Part shown: in pieces, positions 44,401 to 52,355 of the stretch
Numbering within the stretch: the first letter of the stretch is position 1
Layout: every line of letters starts with the position of its first letter
Source of the DNA: UBA4744 sp963723165
Lineage (GTDB): Bacteria > Actinomycetota > Acidimicrobiia > Spongiisociales > UBA4744
Direction of reading: 5' to 3'
DNA: 64,000 nt
Assembly: GCA_963723165.1 (NCBI GenBank)
Contig: CAVRPP010000003.1
Location: 62,001 to 126,000, forward strand
Program-made: the position numbers and the translations under genes
Notes under the pieces: model-generated
Told to the model about the DNA's origin: nothing
The model's input: the letters and a program-made list of their open reading frames with translations, nothing else
Databases searched by the model: none

Positions 44401-46234
44401 TTCTGAACAGATCCGCCTCGTTGCCGCCTTCGACCATCGACACATTTTCATGGATCCCAACCCTGATCCGGCCGTCAGTTTCGCCGAACGCCTGCGCCTC
44501 TATGAGCTGCCCGGATCCACCTGGGAGGCATACGACAAGACCCTGCTTGGCGCCGGTGGCGGTGTGTTCCCCCGATCTGCCAAACGAATCGAACTCAGTC
44601 CGGAGATGCGAAAGGCCCTGGATACTGACGCCACCGCTCTGACTCCAGACGAACTGATGAAAGTCATCCTGCAAGCCCCGGTCGATCTCGTGTGGAACGG
44701 TGGCATCGGCACCTACGTGAAGGCCACCCACGAATCGAATGAAGAGGTTGGCGACCGGAGTAACGACGCCATTCGCATCAACGGGCGCGACCTGCGCTGC
44801 AAGGTCGTCGGCGAGGGGGGCAACCTGGGCTTGACCCAGCGGGGAAGAATCGAATATGCCCTCGCCGGCGGACGGGCCAACACCGACTTCATCGACAACT
44901 CCGGGGGTGTCCACTGCTCCGACCGGGAAGTCAACCTGAAGATCCTGCTGGGCATGGCCGAGGAACGCGGCGACCTCGATCGCGCCGGAAGAGACGAACT
45001 GGTGGCCGCCGTATCCGATGACGTCGTCAAGGCAATCCTCTACGACAACTTCCTCCAGGCGCAGATCCTCTCCCAGGAAGTCGAGGCTTCAGCGGGCCGG
45101 CTCGAGGCCTATGAGGACCTCATGCAGAGCCTGGAGAGCGACGAGTTGCTCGAACGCCAGATCGAGCAACTGCCAACATCGGAGGAGATCACCGAGCGGG
45201 TCCGGATGGGACTTACCCTTACCAGCCCGGAACTGGCCGTCTTGCTGGCCTACGCCAAAAGCAGCCTGACAGAAACTCTGCTCGATTCCGACCTTCCTGA
45301 GTGGCCGATCTTCGCATCCGATCTGCCCGGATACTTCCCAGCCGGAGTTGTCGAGCGTTACCCGGATCTGGTCCCGCTCCACCCGCTCCGAAGGGAACTG
45401 ATCGCAACGATGGTCGCCAACGAGGTCATCAATTCGCTCGGCATTACGTTTGTCTCTCGCCTCACCGCCGAAACGGGGAAAGAGCCGGCGGACGTCGTGC
45501 GCTGTTACAGGATCGCCAGGGAGGTCACCGGAGCGGAAGAGCGTTGGGACCCCATCGAGGGTCTCGTCGGCATGGTCGAACCGGCCCTGCAGAGCGAACT
45601 CATGGGCGGGGTGGATTGGCTGGTTGAGGCCATTTCTCGCTGGTATCTCGCCCGCGCCGGCGACGAGCCGATGGCCGGAGCAATCGAGAATGCCCGGGAA
45701 GCGTTCGAAGAGATCTCCGCCGCCCTCCCAGACATCGGGCCCGTTCAGTGGAGAACCGAGCGAACTCTGGTCGTCGAGCAACTGGTGAGCCAGCGTGTGC
45801 CGGAAGACGTGGCCCACCGGCACGCATATCAGGGCGAACTCGCTCATGCGCCCGACATCATCGAACTGGGACATATCACCGGGAGACCGGTCCGCTATGT
45901 TGCCCGGGTCTTCTTCCTACTCGGACAGCTGTTCGGGATCAACTGGCTCGAAGCCCGGGTCGATCAGCTCCCGGCATCTTCTCGCTGGCATCGGCGAGCA
46001 ATACAGGCAGTCGATGAAGAACTGCTCAAACTCCGCCGCGAACTCGCCGAACGAGTGCTGACCGAGGCCGCCACCGACAGCAGTCCCCAGGAGGCCATGG
46101 AGGTCTATCTGGCAACGCGGAGCAAAGCGCACGACCGCCTCGCCAAGTTCATGAGCTCGCTGGCTCTCGACGGCGTCGACGACGTCTCGTCCGTCATTGT
46201 GGCCATTCGGCAAATCAGGGCGCTGGTGGGATAG
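41468..46234 (+). CDS. NAD-dependent glutamate dehydrogenase, large (180-kDa) type
   Basis: 1588 aa from GTG 41468, AAGGA seven bases upstream. The length and order match the bacterial large GDH: ACT-like regulatory region first (about 1-700), then the catalytic core with GGMVARGGLRWSTRKEDYRT, MTKNAVIVPTGSKGGFVLRR (substrate Lys) and NAD-binding blocks FTVVGIGDMSGDVFGNGML and RCKVVGEGGNLGLTQRGRIE. The C-terminal helical domain runs to residue 1588. It converts glutamate to 2-oxoglutarate and ammonium, catabolic direction. It is divergent from asnS; both handle Glu/Asn nitrogen, but a functional link is not shown. A small inverted repeat overlaps the stop. Confidence 0.95.
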   Translation: MKTKMLASVMEFVTERAPQEDLPLLSAFAEAYIRRFPDNDGTWLTPAQCYDQVEDLFEFIRSRTDGSPAVRVFTPTQEDNGYNTDGTVVELIVDDAPFLVDSVTAEIQSGGIAIKRALHPVIGVDRDERGRLTEITHARRAHRKESVQHYELDRTLDEKEASDLVAALQDVLADINAVVRDFEPMTRAIDRMVGAAEAGKARYPVDEIYETTAFLRWLLDGNFVFLGFRQYRISGTGPERQLSVVPGSGLGILRDHNESAFAEPRLMSELSEARRRRYEEGGLLVITKTNRLSTVHRHVKMDYIGIRHVGPDGEVIGEARLIGLFTSKMYMTRATQIPLLHRKLDQIIEAEDLIDGSHDHKLAIQLFESFPKDELFATPTEGIRQAISGLLTLEEDQQVRLIVRRDLLNRTVSLLVSLPRDRFNADLRKDLQQLFRERFQGTSVDYRLALGDTGAARIHFTVWVGEGGTPDVPFADLEKEVVTLTRNWQDRVVEVLISRFGRERGRDLGEKWLHRLPDYYTTSVPIELTPGDIIRLDELSDERRIVVGLQNEPESREQLTRVAIYRLEGKRPLSELMPILEDLGFQVIEEVPVRVLGGNETTFIHDFGVLGSDGLPIDLAQGTERIAETIEAIIHGRAQSDSLNRLIVLSDLTHSQVGILRAYRTYWKRVVAGFTANYMNEALADHPGIATKLVDLFEARFDPARTDEDSAALSAGILADLDTVESLDQDRILRGFLGLINATVRTSAYRPGCQSLSFKLHSASVPGMPKPHPLYEIFVYAPEVEGIHLRGGMVARGGLRWSTRKEDYRTEVLGLMKAQMTKNAVIVPTGSKGGFVLRRPVEAAQLKDAVKSAYLVFVRGLLDVTDNLVGGNIEHPTGVRVLDIEDPYLVVAADKGTATFSDAANELSREYGYWLGDAFASGGSAGYDHKELGITARGAWESVKWHFRAMGKDVARDPFTVVGIGDMSGDVFGNGMLLSEQIRLVAAFDHRHIFMDPNPDPAVSFAERLRLYELPGSTWEAYDKTLLGAGGGVFPRSAKRIELSPEMRKALDTDATALTPDELMKVILQAPVDLVWNGGIGTYVKATHESNEEVGDRSNDAIRINGRDLRCKVVGEGGNLGLTQRGRIEYALAGGRANTDFIDNSGGVHCSDREVNLKILLGMAEERGDLDRAGRDELVAAVSDDVVKAILYDNFLQAQILSQEVEASAGRLEAYEDLMQSLESDELLERQIEQLPTSEEITERVRMGLTLTSPELAVLLAYAKSSLTETLLDSDLPEWPIFASDLPGYFPAGVVERYPDLVPLHPLRRELIATMVANEVINSLGITFVSRLTAETGKEPADVVRCYRIAREVTGAEERWDPIEGLVGMVEPALQSELMGGVDWLVEAISRWYLARAGDEPMAGAIENAREAFEEISAALPDIGPVQWRTERTLVVEQLVSQRVPEDVAHRHAYQGELAHAPDIIELGHITGRPVRYVARVFFLLGQLFGINWLEARVDQLPASSRWHRRAIQAVDEELLKLRRELAERVLTEAATDSSPQEAMEVYLATRSKAHDRLAKFMSSLALDGVDDVSSVIVAIRQIRALVG

Positions 46235-46351
46235 GCGAAGCTCCGCCTGCGGCGTTCTTCACTAGTCACTTCGCGACCGGGATGAACTATCCGCGAGGTT
46301 TTCGTCCTCCTGACGATGAAACCTTCAACTCATCACGTAGAAGGCAGCAGC

Positions 46352-48378
46352 ATGGCAGTGTCATTGGGAGGCGCCAATCGGAAACCGGGTGTCGCACTTG
46401 GTTTGGGCTGGGACCACGCGAAGCAGATCCGGGCATTCGCACTGTTCCTGGCATTACTCGTAGCGGTAGCGTTTGCCTTGCCGGCCCCCCAACCGGTTTC
46501 CGCTACTCCCTCGGTCACGGTCCCCGTGATAGTCCGCGGAACCCCCGGCTCCGGAGATGCCGCCGAGCAACTCGTTGAACGAATGGGCGGCACGGTCGGC
46601 GAGCGGCTCGAGATCATCAATGGCTTCGCGGCCGAGATTCCCCCGGCGACCATTTTGACCCTGACCGCCGCGCCGGTCGTGGTTTCGGTCACGCCCGACA
46701 CTCAGGTCCGGATGCTGGATTTCGACAACGAATTCGCCACCGAAAGCCCGGATAGCTTCGAGCGGGAAGCCTACAAAGACGACACGTACTACGACGACGA
46801 CGCAGAGGATCTCGAATTTGTAGCGAGCGCCGGCGATTCGGCGGATATCGCGGTCGGATGGAGTTACACGCCAGTGTCCGAAGCCCTCTCGCTTGATCCG
46901 GCCACGAGCTCCAGCCCGACCCTGAGTTCGGCCCCGCCCGGCTGGATGCCTTTGATCAACGATGCGACCGGAGCGATGGACTTCTGGGCGGAGGGTTTCA
47001 CCGGAGCGGGCGTCGATGTCGCTCTGATCGATTCAGGAATCAGTCCGGTCGCCGGTATCAACCTGGCTGGCAAAGTCGTCAACGGCCTCGACATTTCGTT
47101 CGAATCCCAGGCCGACAACCTCCGCTATCTCGACACCTACGGTCACGGCACTCATATGGCCGGGATCATCGCCGGCCGTGACAGTCTCACCGATCCGCTG
47201 CAAGCCCTGGAGGAAGGCGAGTTCGTCGGCATCGCGCCGGGGCGCGGATTCTGAACGTGAAGGTGGCCGACACCAACGGTGCCGTTGATGTCTCCCAGGT
47301 GATCGCCGCCATCGATTGGGTCGTGCAACACCGCAACGACAATGGCCTGAACATCCGGGTCCTCAACCTGTCCTTCGGTACCGATGGCTCGCAGCAATAC
47401 ACGCTCGACCCCCTTGTCTACGCGGTGCAACAGGCCTGGGACAACGGCATCGTCGTGGTTGTTGCTGCCGGCAATGACGGGAACTGGACTGGGCTCCGCA
47501 ACCCGGCATTCAGCCCGTACGTGATCGCCGTGGGTGCCACCAATACGATGGGCACAGAACGCGTCAAGGACGACTTCGTCACCACGTTCTCGACCTGCGG
47601 CATCGGGGATCGGACCGTCGATATCGTCGCTCCGGGAAAATCGATCGAAAGCCTCCGGGTCCCGGGCTCGTCGGCCGACGAAAACTACCCAAATGCGGTG
47701 GTCGAGACTCGATTCTTCAAAGGCAGCGGTACCTCCCAGTCGGCAGCCGTGGTATCCGGAGCGGCCGCGCTCGTAATCGACCAACGGCCCACGATCACGC
47801 CAGACCAGGTCAAGGCTCTGCTGATGGGATCTGCCCGGTTGCTCAAGTACTCGTCGAGTCGCTGCCAGGGCGCCGGCAGCCTGAGCCTTGGAAAAGCACT
47901 CAAAAGCCAAACCCCGACGGCCGTTCAGGCCTACCAGGCCCCTTCCGGCACCGGTTTGCTCGAACTGTCCAGAGGCTCAGCTCACCTGATCGATGGAAGC
48001 CAGGTCCTGCAAGGCGAGCAGGACATCTTCGGAATGGCCTTCGACAGCGCCTCGTGGTCGAGTGCCTCCTGGTCTGGAGCCAGCTGGTCGGGTGGCACCT
48101 GGAACGGGTCGAGCTGGTCCGGCGCAAGCTGGTCCTCGAAGAGCTGGTCCGGAGCCTCCTGGTCCAGCGCCTCGTGGTCGAGCGCCTCCTGGTCCGGAGC
48201 CAGCTGGTCGAGCGCCTCCTGGTCGAGCGCCTCCTGGTCCGGAGCCAGCTGGTCAAGCGCCAGCTGGTCCGGCATGAGCTGGTCGAGCGCCTCCTGGAGC
48301 AGCAACGTCTGGTCTTCAAAGTCGTGGGGCAACACATTCACCGCGATGAGCAAGTCCTGGGGCGTCGCGGTCAACTGA
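46352..48378 (+). CDS. Subtilisin-family (S8) secreted protease with Trp-pentad repeat tail, frameshifted
   Basis: About 675 aa if one base is restored. The ATG at 46352 has AAGG seven bases upstream. Signal-like helix (FALFLALLVAVAFALPAP), then an I9-like propeptide with VVSVTPDTQV. Catalytic Asp is in DVALIDSGISP, His in YGHGTHMAGIIAGR and Ser in FFKGSGTSQSAAVVSGAAAL; the Asn of the oxyanion hole is in VVVVAAGNDGNW. At 47236-47241 the first frame ends in PGRGF and the second resumes as LNVKVADTNGAVDVS; one extra G in the GGGG run would give the expected PGARILNVKVAD. The tail (48046-48330) is nineteen 5-residue units of the type S-A-S-W-S. It is likely exported and wall-active; the repeat function is unknown. 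Confidence 0.85.
48046..48330 (+). repeat. 15-bp tandem coding repeat (Trp every fifth codon)
   Basis: Nineteen in-frame 15-bp units encode pentads such as SASWS, GASWS and GSSWS; Trp is the only nearly invariant residue. Part of the array shows a 45-bp superunit (SASWS SASWS GASWS). The DNA is highly repetitive (AGCGCCTCCTGGTCGAGCGC), making slippage and length variation likely. Confidence 0.95.
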
Positions 48379-48384
48379 AGACCA

Positions 48385-48822
48385 TCAACCCGGATCGAGT
48401 TCGTGTCCGCGCCTGCGTAACTCCTCGATGAGCGCTTGATCGGTGAACAGCACCAGCTCCGGGCTCCATTCTTGGCGGCCCGGGGGTTCGTCGGCGGGAA
48501 CGGCCAGCAGCTCGATCACTCGATCCCGCAGGGTTCGAGCCCAGGCGCGACCTTTGGCGGAGGCTTGAGAAGTGAGCGTGGAATCGGCGTTCACGGTGAA
48601 GAGGTGCGCAGCAATCTGGGGGTTGGCCCTGGACCCCCGTTCGCCGTACACGATCATGACCGAACCGGCCGGCACGTCCTGGATACCGCCGACGGCAATG
48701 AACTCGCCCTCGAACGCCCATCCGGAGTCCTTCGAGGTGTCCACAGAGTGAACGATTTTGGCCCAATTCTTGTGACGTTCGTCCCCAACCAGCGGGACGT
48801 CGATCGGGACCGTGACTTCCAT
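48385..48822 (-). CDS. Small protein of unknown function
   Basis: 145 aa, not a family I recognise. The ATG at 48822 is seven bases after TACAGT, hence leaderless; longer readings up to 48891 have no support. Cytosolic, no membrane segment. Features: VTVPIDVPLVGDERHKNWAK, GWAFEGEFIAVGGIQDVPAG, MIVYGERGSRANPQIAAHLF and a C-terminal helix LVLFTDQALIEELRRRGHEL. The middle reads like a compact alpha/beta domain. It converges on the subtilisin with a 6-nt gap. Confidence 0.7.
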   Translation of the reverse strand: MEVTVPIDVPLVGDERHKNWAKIVHSVDTSKDSGWAFEGEFIAVGGIQDVPAGSVMIVYGERGSRANPQIAAHLFTVNADSTLTSQASAKGRAWARTLRDRVIELLAVPADEPPGRQEWSPELVLFTDQALIEELRRRGHELDPG

Positions 48823-48829
48823 GCCGGGA

Positions 48830-48835
48830 ACTGTA
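48830..48835 (-). promoter_or_regulatory. Leaderless -10 box for the 48385-48822 gene
   Basis: TACAGT ends seven bases before the ATG at 48822. Confidence 0.6.
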
Positions 48836-49021
48836 CCGGTTCGATCGGACGTCACATGGCCGGGACAACGCTCAACCGCGTGCAATCTCAATCCAAAACC
48901 GAACCGGCACCGTATTGAAGATGGGAATGTTTCACAGAAAATCCTCGTTGATCATGAGTTCAGGGAACAAAAACGTGACGAACATTCGTTCGTATGGGTG
49001 GAGAATGGAAGTGGGGACATA

Positions 49022-49975
49022 GTGGCGACCAAACAACGCCATAGCGGTAGCGATCTTCTGGACGACCGGGGTCGGCTGACTCCCGATCTCATCAACCAGT
49101 ACCTGGCCGGGATCGGTGCATTTGATCTGCTCACAGCCGACCAGGAAGTGGAGCTGGCACAACGAATCGAAGCCGGCACCGCCGCCCGCGCCATCCTCGA
49201 TGCTGGTGACGTAAACGACAAAATAGAACGGACCAGATTGCAGCGAGCGGCCCGGGACGGGCGAGATGCCCAAAGCGAATTCCTCACCGCCAACCTGCGG
49301 TTGGTTGTTTCCAATGCTCGCCGGTACGCAAATGTTTCTGGAATGGATCTCCTGGACCTGATTCAGGAGGGAAACCTCGGTCTGATTCGCGCCGTGGAGA
49401 AATTCGATTGGCGCAAGGGATTCAAGTTCTCAACCTACGCGACATGGTGGATCCGACAAGCCATCACCCGGGCAATTGCCCAACAGTCGAGAACAGTCAG
49501 GATTCCAGTCCACCTTCATGACATTCTTGGAACTGTTCGCGCTGCCCAACACAGCCTGGCTGCGGACCTGGGCCGGGTTCCCTCACCGGAAGACATATCC
49601 AAGGAGACCGGCATCGATTTGGCCAGAGTCAAGCAAGCTCTGGACGCAACCGATACCGTCGCTTCACTCGAAGCGCCCATCGGGGAAGACGGAGCCATCC
49701 TCGGCGATTTCATCCAGGACGACGAAGTCGACGATCCGGCCCGGGCCGTCGAAGAGCTGGAGGTCCAGGAGACCATCATGCGGTCGCTGAACAAACTCCC
49801 GGAGCGGGAGGCAACGGTCCTCTCACTACGGTTCGGGTTGCACGACGGACGCCCCCGCCCCCTCAAAGAGGTGGCAGACGAACTCAAGCTGAGTAGCGAA
49901 CGGGTCAGACAAATCGAACGTAATGCTTTGACCCGCCTCCGCGAAGAGACTGCCCGCCTCGGCGACGTGGCCTAG
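49022..49975 (+). CDS. RNA polymerase sigma-70 family factor, group 2
   Basis: 317 aa from the GTG at 49022 (GGGGA four bases upstream); a GTG at 48998 would add eight residues. Regions are complete: 1.2 LINQYLAGIGAFDLLTADQE, 2.1-2.2 FLTANLRLVVSNARRYANVS-GMDLLDLIQEGNLGLIRAVE, 2.3-2.4 FKFSTYATWWIRQAITRAIA, region 3 IPVHLHDILGTVRAAQHSLA, and 4.2 LKEVADELKLSSERVRQIER. The primary-factor N-terminal extension is missing, so this is a SigB/HrdB-like alternative factor. It directs RNA polymerase to stress or stationary-phase promoters. It stands alone, with no anti-sigma gene adjacent. Confidence 0.93.
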   Translation: MATKQRHSGSDLLDDRGRLTPDLINQYLAGIGAFDLLTADQEVELAQRIEAGTAARAILDAGDVNDKIERTRLQRAARDGRDAQSEFLTANLRLVVSNARRYANVSGMDLLDLIQEGNLGLIRAVEKFDWRKGFKFSTYATWWIRQAITRAIAQQSRTVRIPVHLHDILGTVRAAQHSLAADLGRVPSPEDISKETGIDLARVKQALDATDTVASLEAPIGEDGAILGDFIQDDEVDDPARAVEELEVQETIMRSLNKLPEREATVLSLRFGLHDGRPRPLKEVADELKLSSERVRQIERNALTRLREETARLGDVA

Positions 49976-50271
49976 CGCGGCGCTCGCCTAGCGAATACAG
50001 GGTCGCGCACAACCGTCACCTCGTGGCAACCACGGGAAACCCGATTTTCCACTCGGTGCGAAACACCTTCCCAAACCGATGTTCACGATTTGTCGCCCGA
50101 CCGGTGCGTGCCACCACGACCACATCATCCCTCCCAGCCGGATATGGGCGGGGCCACTCCTTCTGGGTTGGTACGTTGTGGCGGTCGTTGCGGGGGCCGA
50201 ACCGCTATGGTCACTCTTCCATGCTCTGTCCGCATGACGTCGGCAGATGGGTCGTACTTGGAGGTGCTTCG

Positions 50272-51213
50272 ATGGGTACTCAGCGATCCGCTCTGCCGCA
50301 TGAGACGAATCGTCTCTTCCTGACCGACGGCGGCACCGAGACCTGGTTGATCCACAAACGTGGGCTCGAGCTTCCCAACTTCAGCTCGTTCCCGCTGTTG
50401 GAAGATCCCGCCGCGACCGAGCACATCCGCTCGTATTACCGGGCCTTTGCCGACATCGCGATCGAACACGGCACTGCGTTCATTTTCGACAGCTTGACCT
50501 ACCGGGCGAGCCGCGACTGGGGCGATCTGTTGGGCTACTCCGCGAGTGCCCTGGCGGACGTGAACCTCCAGGCCTTGGAGCTCTACCGCGACGTCGCCGG
50601 GGAGGCCGGCTTGGCCCCCCACGACGTGATCATCAGCGGGTGCATCGGGCCGAAAGGTGACGCGTATGAGCAGAATGACGCCCTCACTGCCGATGGCGCC
50701 GAGGAGTATCACCAGGCTCAGATCGACACATTCAAGTCGGGCGGCGCCGACATCGTGACCGCGCTCTCGCTCAGTTCAAGCGAGGAAGCCATCGGCATCG
50801 TTCGTGCAGCACGATCAGCGGGCTTGCCATCGGCCATCTCCTTCACGGTGAGGAAGGATCACCGCTTGGGAAACGGCGAATCCTTGCGAGCGGCCATCGA
50901 GACAGTCGATGAGGCGACGGGTTCGGCAGCGGCGTACTTCATGATCAACTGCTCACACCCGATCGACTTCGGACCGGCGCTCGTCGACGAGGAGTGGGTC
51001 ACTCGCATTCATGGGATCCGCGCCAATGCTTCCAAGGAGGAACACAGCCTCTTGAGCACGCTGGACCACCTCGACGAAGGGGAGCCCGACGAACTCGCGG
51101 GAGAATATGCCAGCCTGCAGTCAAGGTTTCCCCACATGAACGTCTTCGGTGGATGCTGCGGCACCGACTTCTCGCACGTCCGCAAGATCAGCTCAGCGCT
51201 GCAAAGCACATAA
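50272..51213 (+). CDS. Homocysteine S-methyltransferase family protein
   Basis: 313 aa. The ATG at 50272 has GGAGGT six bases upstream, which rules out the long upstream frame. TIM-barrel marks: LTDGGTETWLIHKRGLELPN, GTAFIFDSLTYRASRDWGDL, IISGCIGPKGDAYEQND, ALSLSSSEEAIGIVRAA, and the Zn ligands in MINCSHP (Cys) and the pair in FGGCCGTD. Members methylate homocysteine with S-methylmethionine or similar donors. A methionine-related riboswitch is not evident upstream. Codon use here and in the next gene is looser than in the neighbours, hinting at transfer. Confidence 0.88.
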   Translation: MGTQRSALPHETNRLFLTDGGTETWLIHKRGLELPNFSSFPLLEDPAATEHIRSYYRAFADIAIEHGTAFIFDSLTYRASRDWGDLLGYSASALADVNLQALELYRDVAGEAGLAPHDVIISGCIGPKGDAYEQNDALTADGAEEYHQAQIDTFKSGGADIVTALSLSSSEEAIGIVRAARSAGLPSAISFTVRKDHRLGNGESLRAAIETVDEATGSAAAYFMINCSHPIDFGPALVDEEWVTRIHGIRANASKEEHSLLSTLDHLDEGEPDELAGEYASLQSRFPHMNVFGGCCGTDFSHVRKISSALQST

Positions 51214-51269
51214 CGGCACTTTTGGGCGGTTCTGCTGTCGCAGAGTGGTGATTCATGTGGTGTTGCGTC

Positions 51270-52127
51270 TCAGAGCGAGCCGAGGACGTAGGAGGCTGCT
51301 GGTTCAGGGTGGTGGAAGACGAGGTGGCCAAGTCCCTCTAGGCGGTCCGGGGTTTGTGAGCGGCTCGCAGCGAGTTCGGCTGTAATACCGTGAAAGACTG
51401 GGTGCGATACGCTGCCGTAGGCGAATCGAAGGTTTGTCTGGCAGTCGGCCACGGCCTTGCGATCGAAGTGCTCTCGGGTAATGGGCAGGTCACCTCGTAT
51501 GAAAGCTTCAGCGTTCTCATCGGCTCGTTGGGCGAACCACTCCCGTCCAATGGGTGGGGCGAACAAGCTTGACACGTCAGCAAGGGAACTGGCTGCTGCT
51601 CGTCCCAGAGCATCGACTGCGCCGATCCAATCGCCTGGATGTGAGTCAAGGTGTTGCTCGACAGATGATGCACCCCGGTCCTCAAGCTTCCTTCCCTCGT
51701 CGGTCAATTGAAAGATGCCGGGTTCGAAGCAAAGAACATTCCTCACCAGGCCAGGGTGGCGGAGCGCCAACCTGAGGGCGACGATTCCACCGGCGCTGGC
51801 TCCCAGAACCGTCACATCCTCCAGTCCGAGGCTGGTGATCAGGTCAGCAGCGTCGTCAGCATGGCGAGCTGAGTCGGACGGCCACCCCTCCCGTCCGCTA
51901 CGCCGGGTGCCGCGACGGTCGTAGGTAATGACCCTACATCCTGATGAAAGACGATCAGCAATACCCCGATAGAACTCGGCGTCCTCATCGGCTGCACCGA
52001 TCAACAAAACCGCCGGACCCGAACCCTGCTCCTCGACGTACAGGACCGCAGTCCCAACTGAAATCTGGTGACTAACCGGCCCCCTCCCATCCAGCAGGGC
52101 GTCGGGATTCGGATCAGACGTAACCAC
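51270..52127 (-). CDS. Alpha/beta-fold hydrolase, start uncertain
   Basis: 285 aa from GTG 52127; an ATG at 52205 would add 26 residues that do not look coding. The hydrolase core begins VSHQISVGTAVLYVEEQG. The nucleophile is in VLGASAGGIVALRLALRHPG, preceded by VITYDRRGTRRSGREGW; the late His is in LEGLGHLVFHHPE. Resembles esterases and haloperoxidase-like hydrolases. Codon use includes many TCA, CTT, AGG and GCT codons, unlike the GC3-rich neighbours, so it may be an acquired gene. Confidence 0.82.
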   Translation of the reverse strand: MVTSDPNPDALLDGRGPVSHQISVGTAVLYVEEQGSGPAVLLIGAADEDAEFYRGIADRLSSGCRVITYDRRGTRRSGREGWPSDSARHADDAADLITSLGLEDVTVLGASAGGIVALRLALRHPGLVRNVLCFEPGIFQLTDEGRKLEDRGASSVEQHLDSHPGDWIGAVDALGRAAASSLADVSSLFAPPIGREWFAQRADENAEAFIRGDLPITREHFDRKAVADCQTNLRFAYGSVSHPVFHGITAELAASRSQTPDRLEGLGHLVFHHPEPAASYVLGSL

Positions 52128-52355
52128 CCCGCCCACACTACGGCACCCCGCCCGTCGCGGCACTTCTGAGCTGGTCGCGGGGATCGCTCCTTCTGGGAGG
52201 AACATCTATGGCAACGGTCGCCCGAGGCTGGGAGGCGAACCGCACTCCTATGCCCGGAGGCATGGGAAGTTGGTGTGCGGCGCTGGGGGCACTCGGACGA
52301 CCCGTTGCCACCACCACCGTACCGCGCTTGATCCCCTTGAAGGTGAATCTTCGCC

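Noticed and set aside
46233..46248. AGGCG/CGCCT hairpin at the glutamate dehydrogenase stop
   Set aside because: Only 5-bp arms and no T-run; too weak to list as a terminator.
48046..48330. Regular DNA repeats that could be mistaken for a CRISPR array
   Set aside because: The repeats are in frame, 15 bp, without unique spacers, and encode the protease tail.
50023..50271. N-terminal extension of the homocysteine methyltransferase
   Set aside because: No domain or RBS, while GGAGGT sits correctly before the ATG at 50272. I also looked for a SAM or SAH riboswitch here and saw none.
52208..52355. Possible short gene starting at 52208 behind GGGAGG
   Set aside because: The frame runs into the antisense of the DUF3160 gene and becomes Arg/Pro-rich; no homologous wording is recognisable. 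The RBS-like match may be chance.
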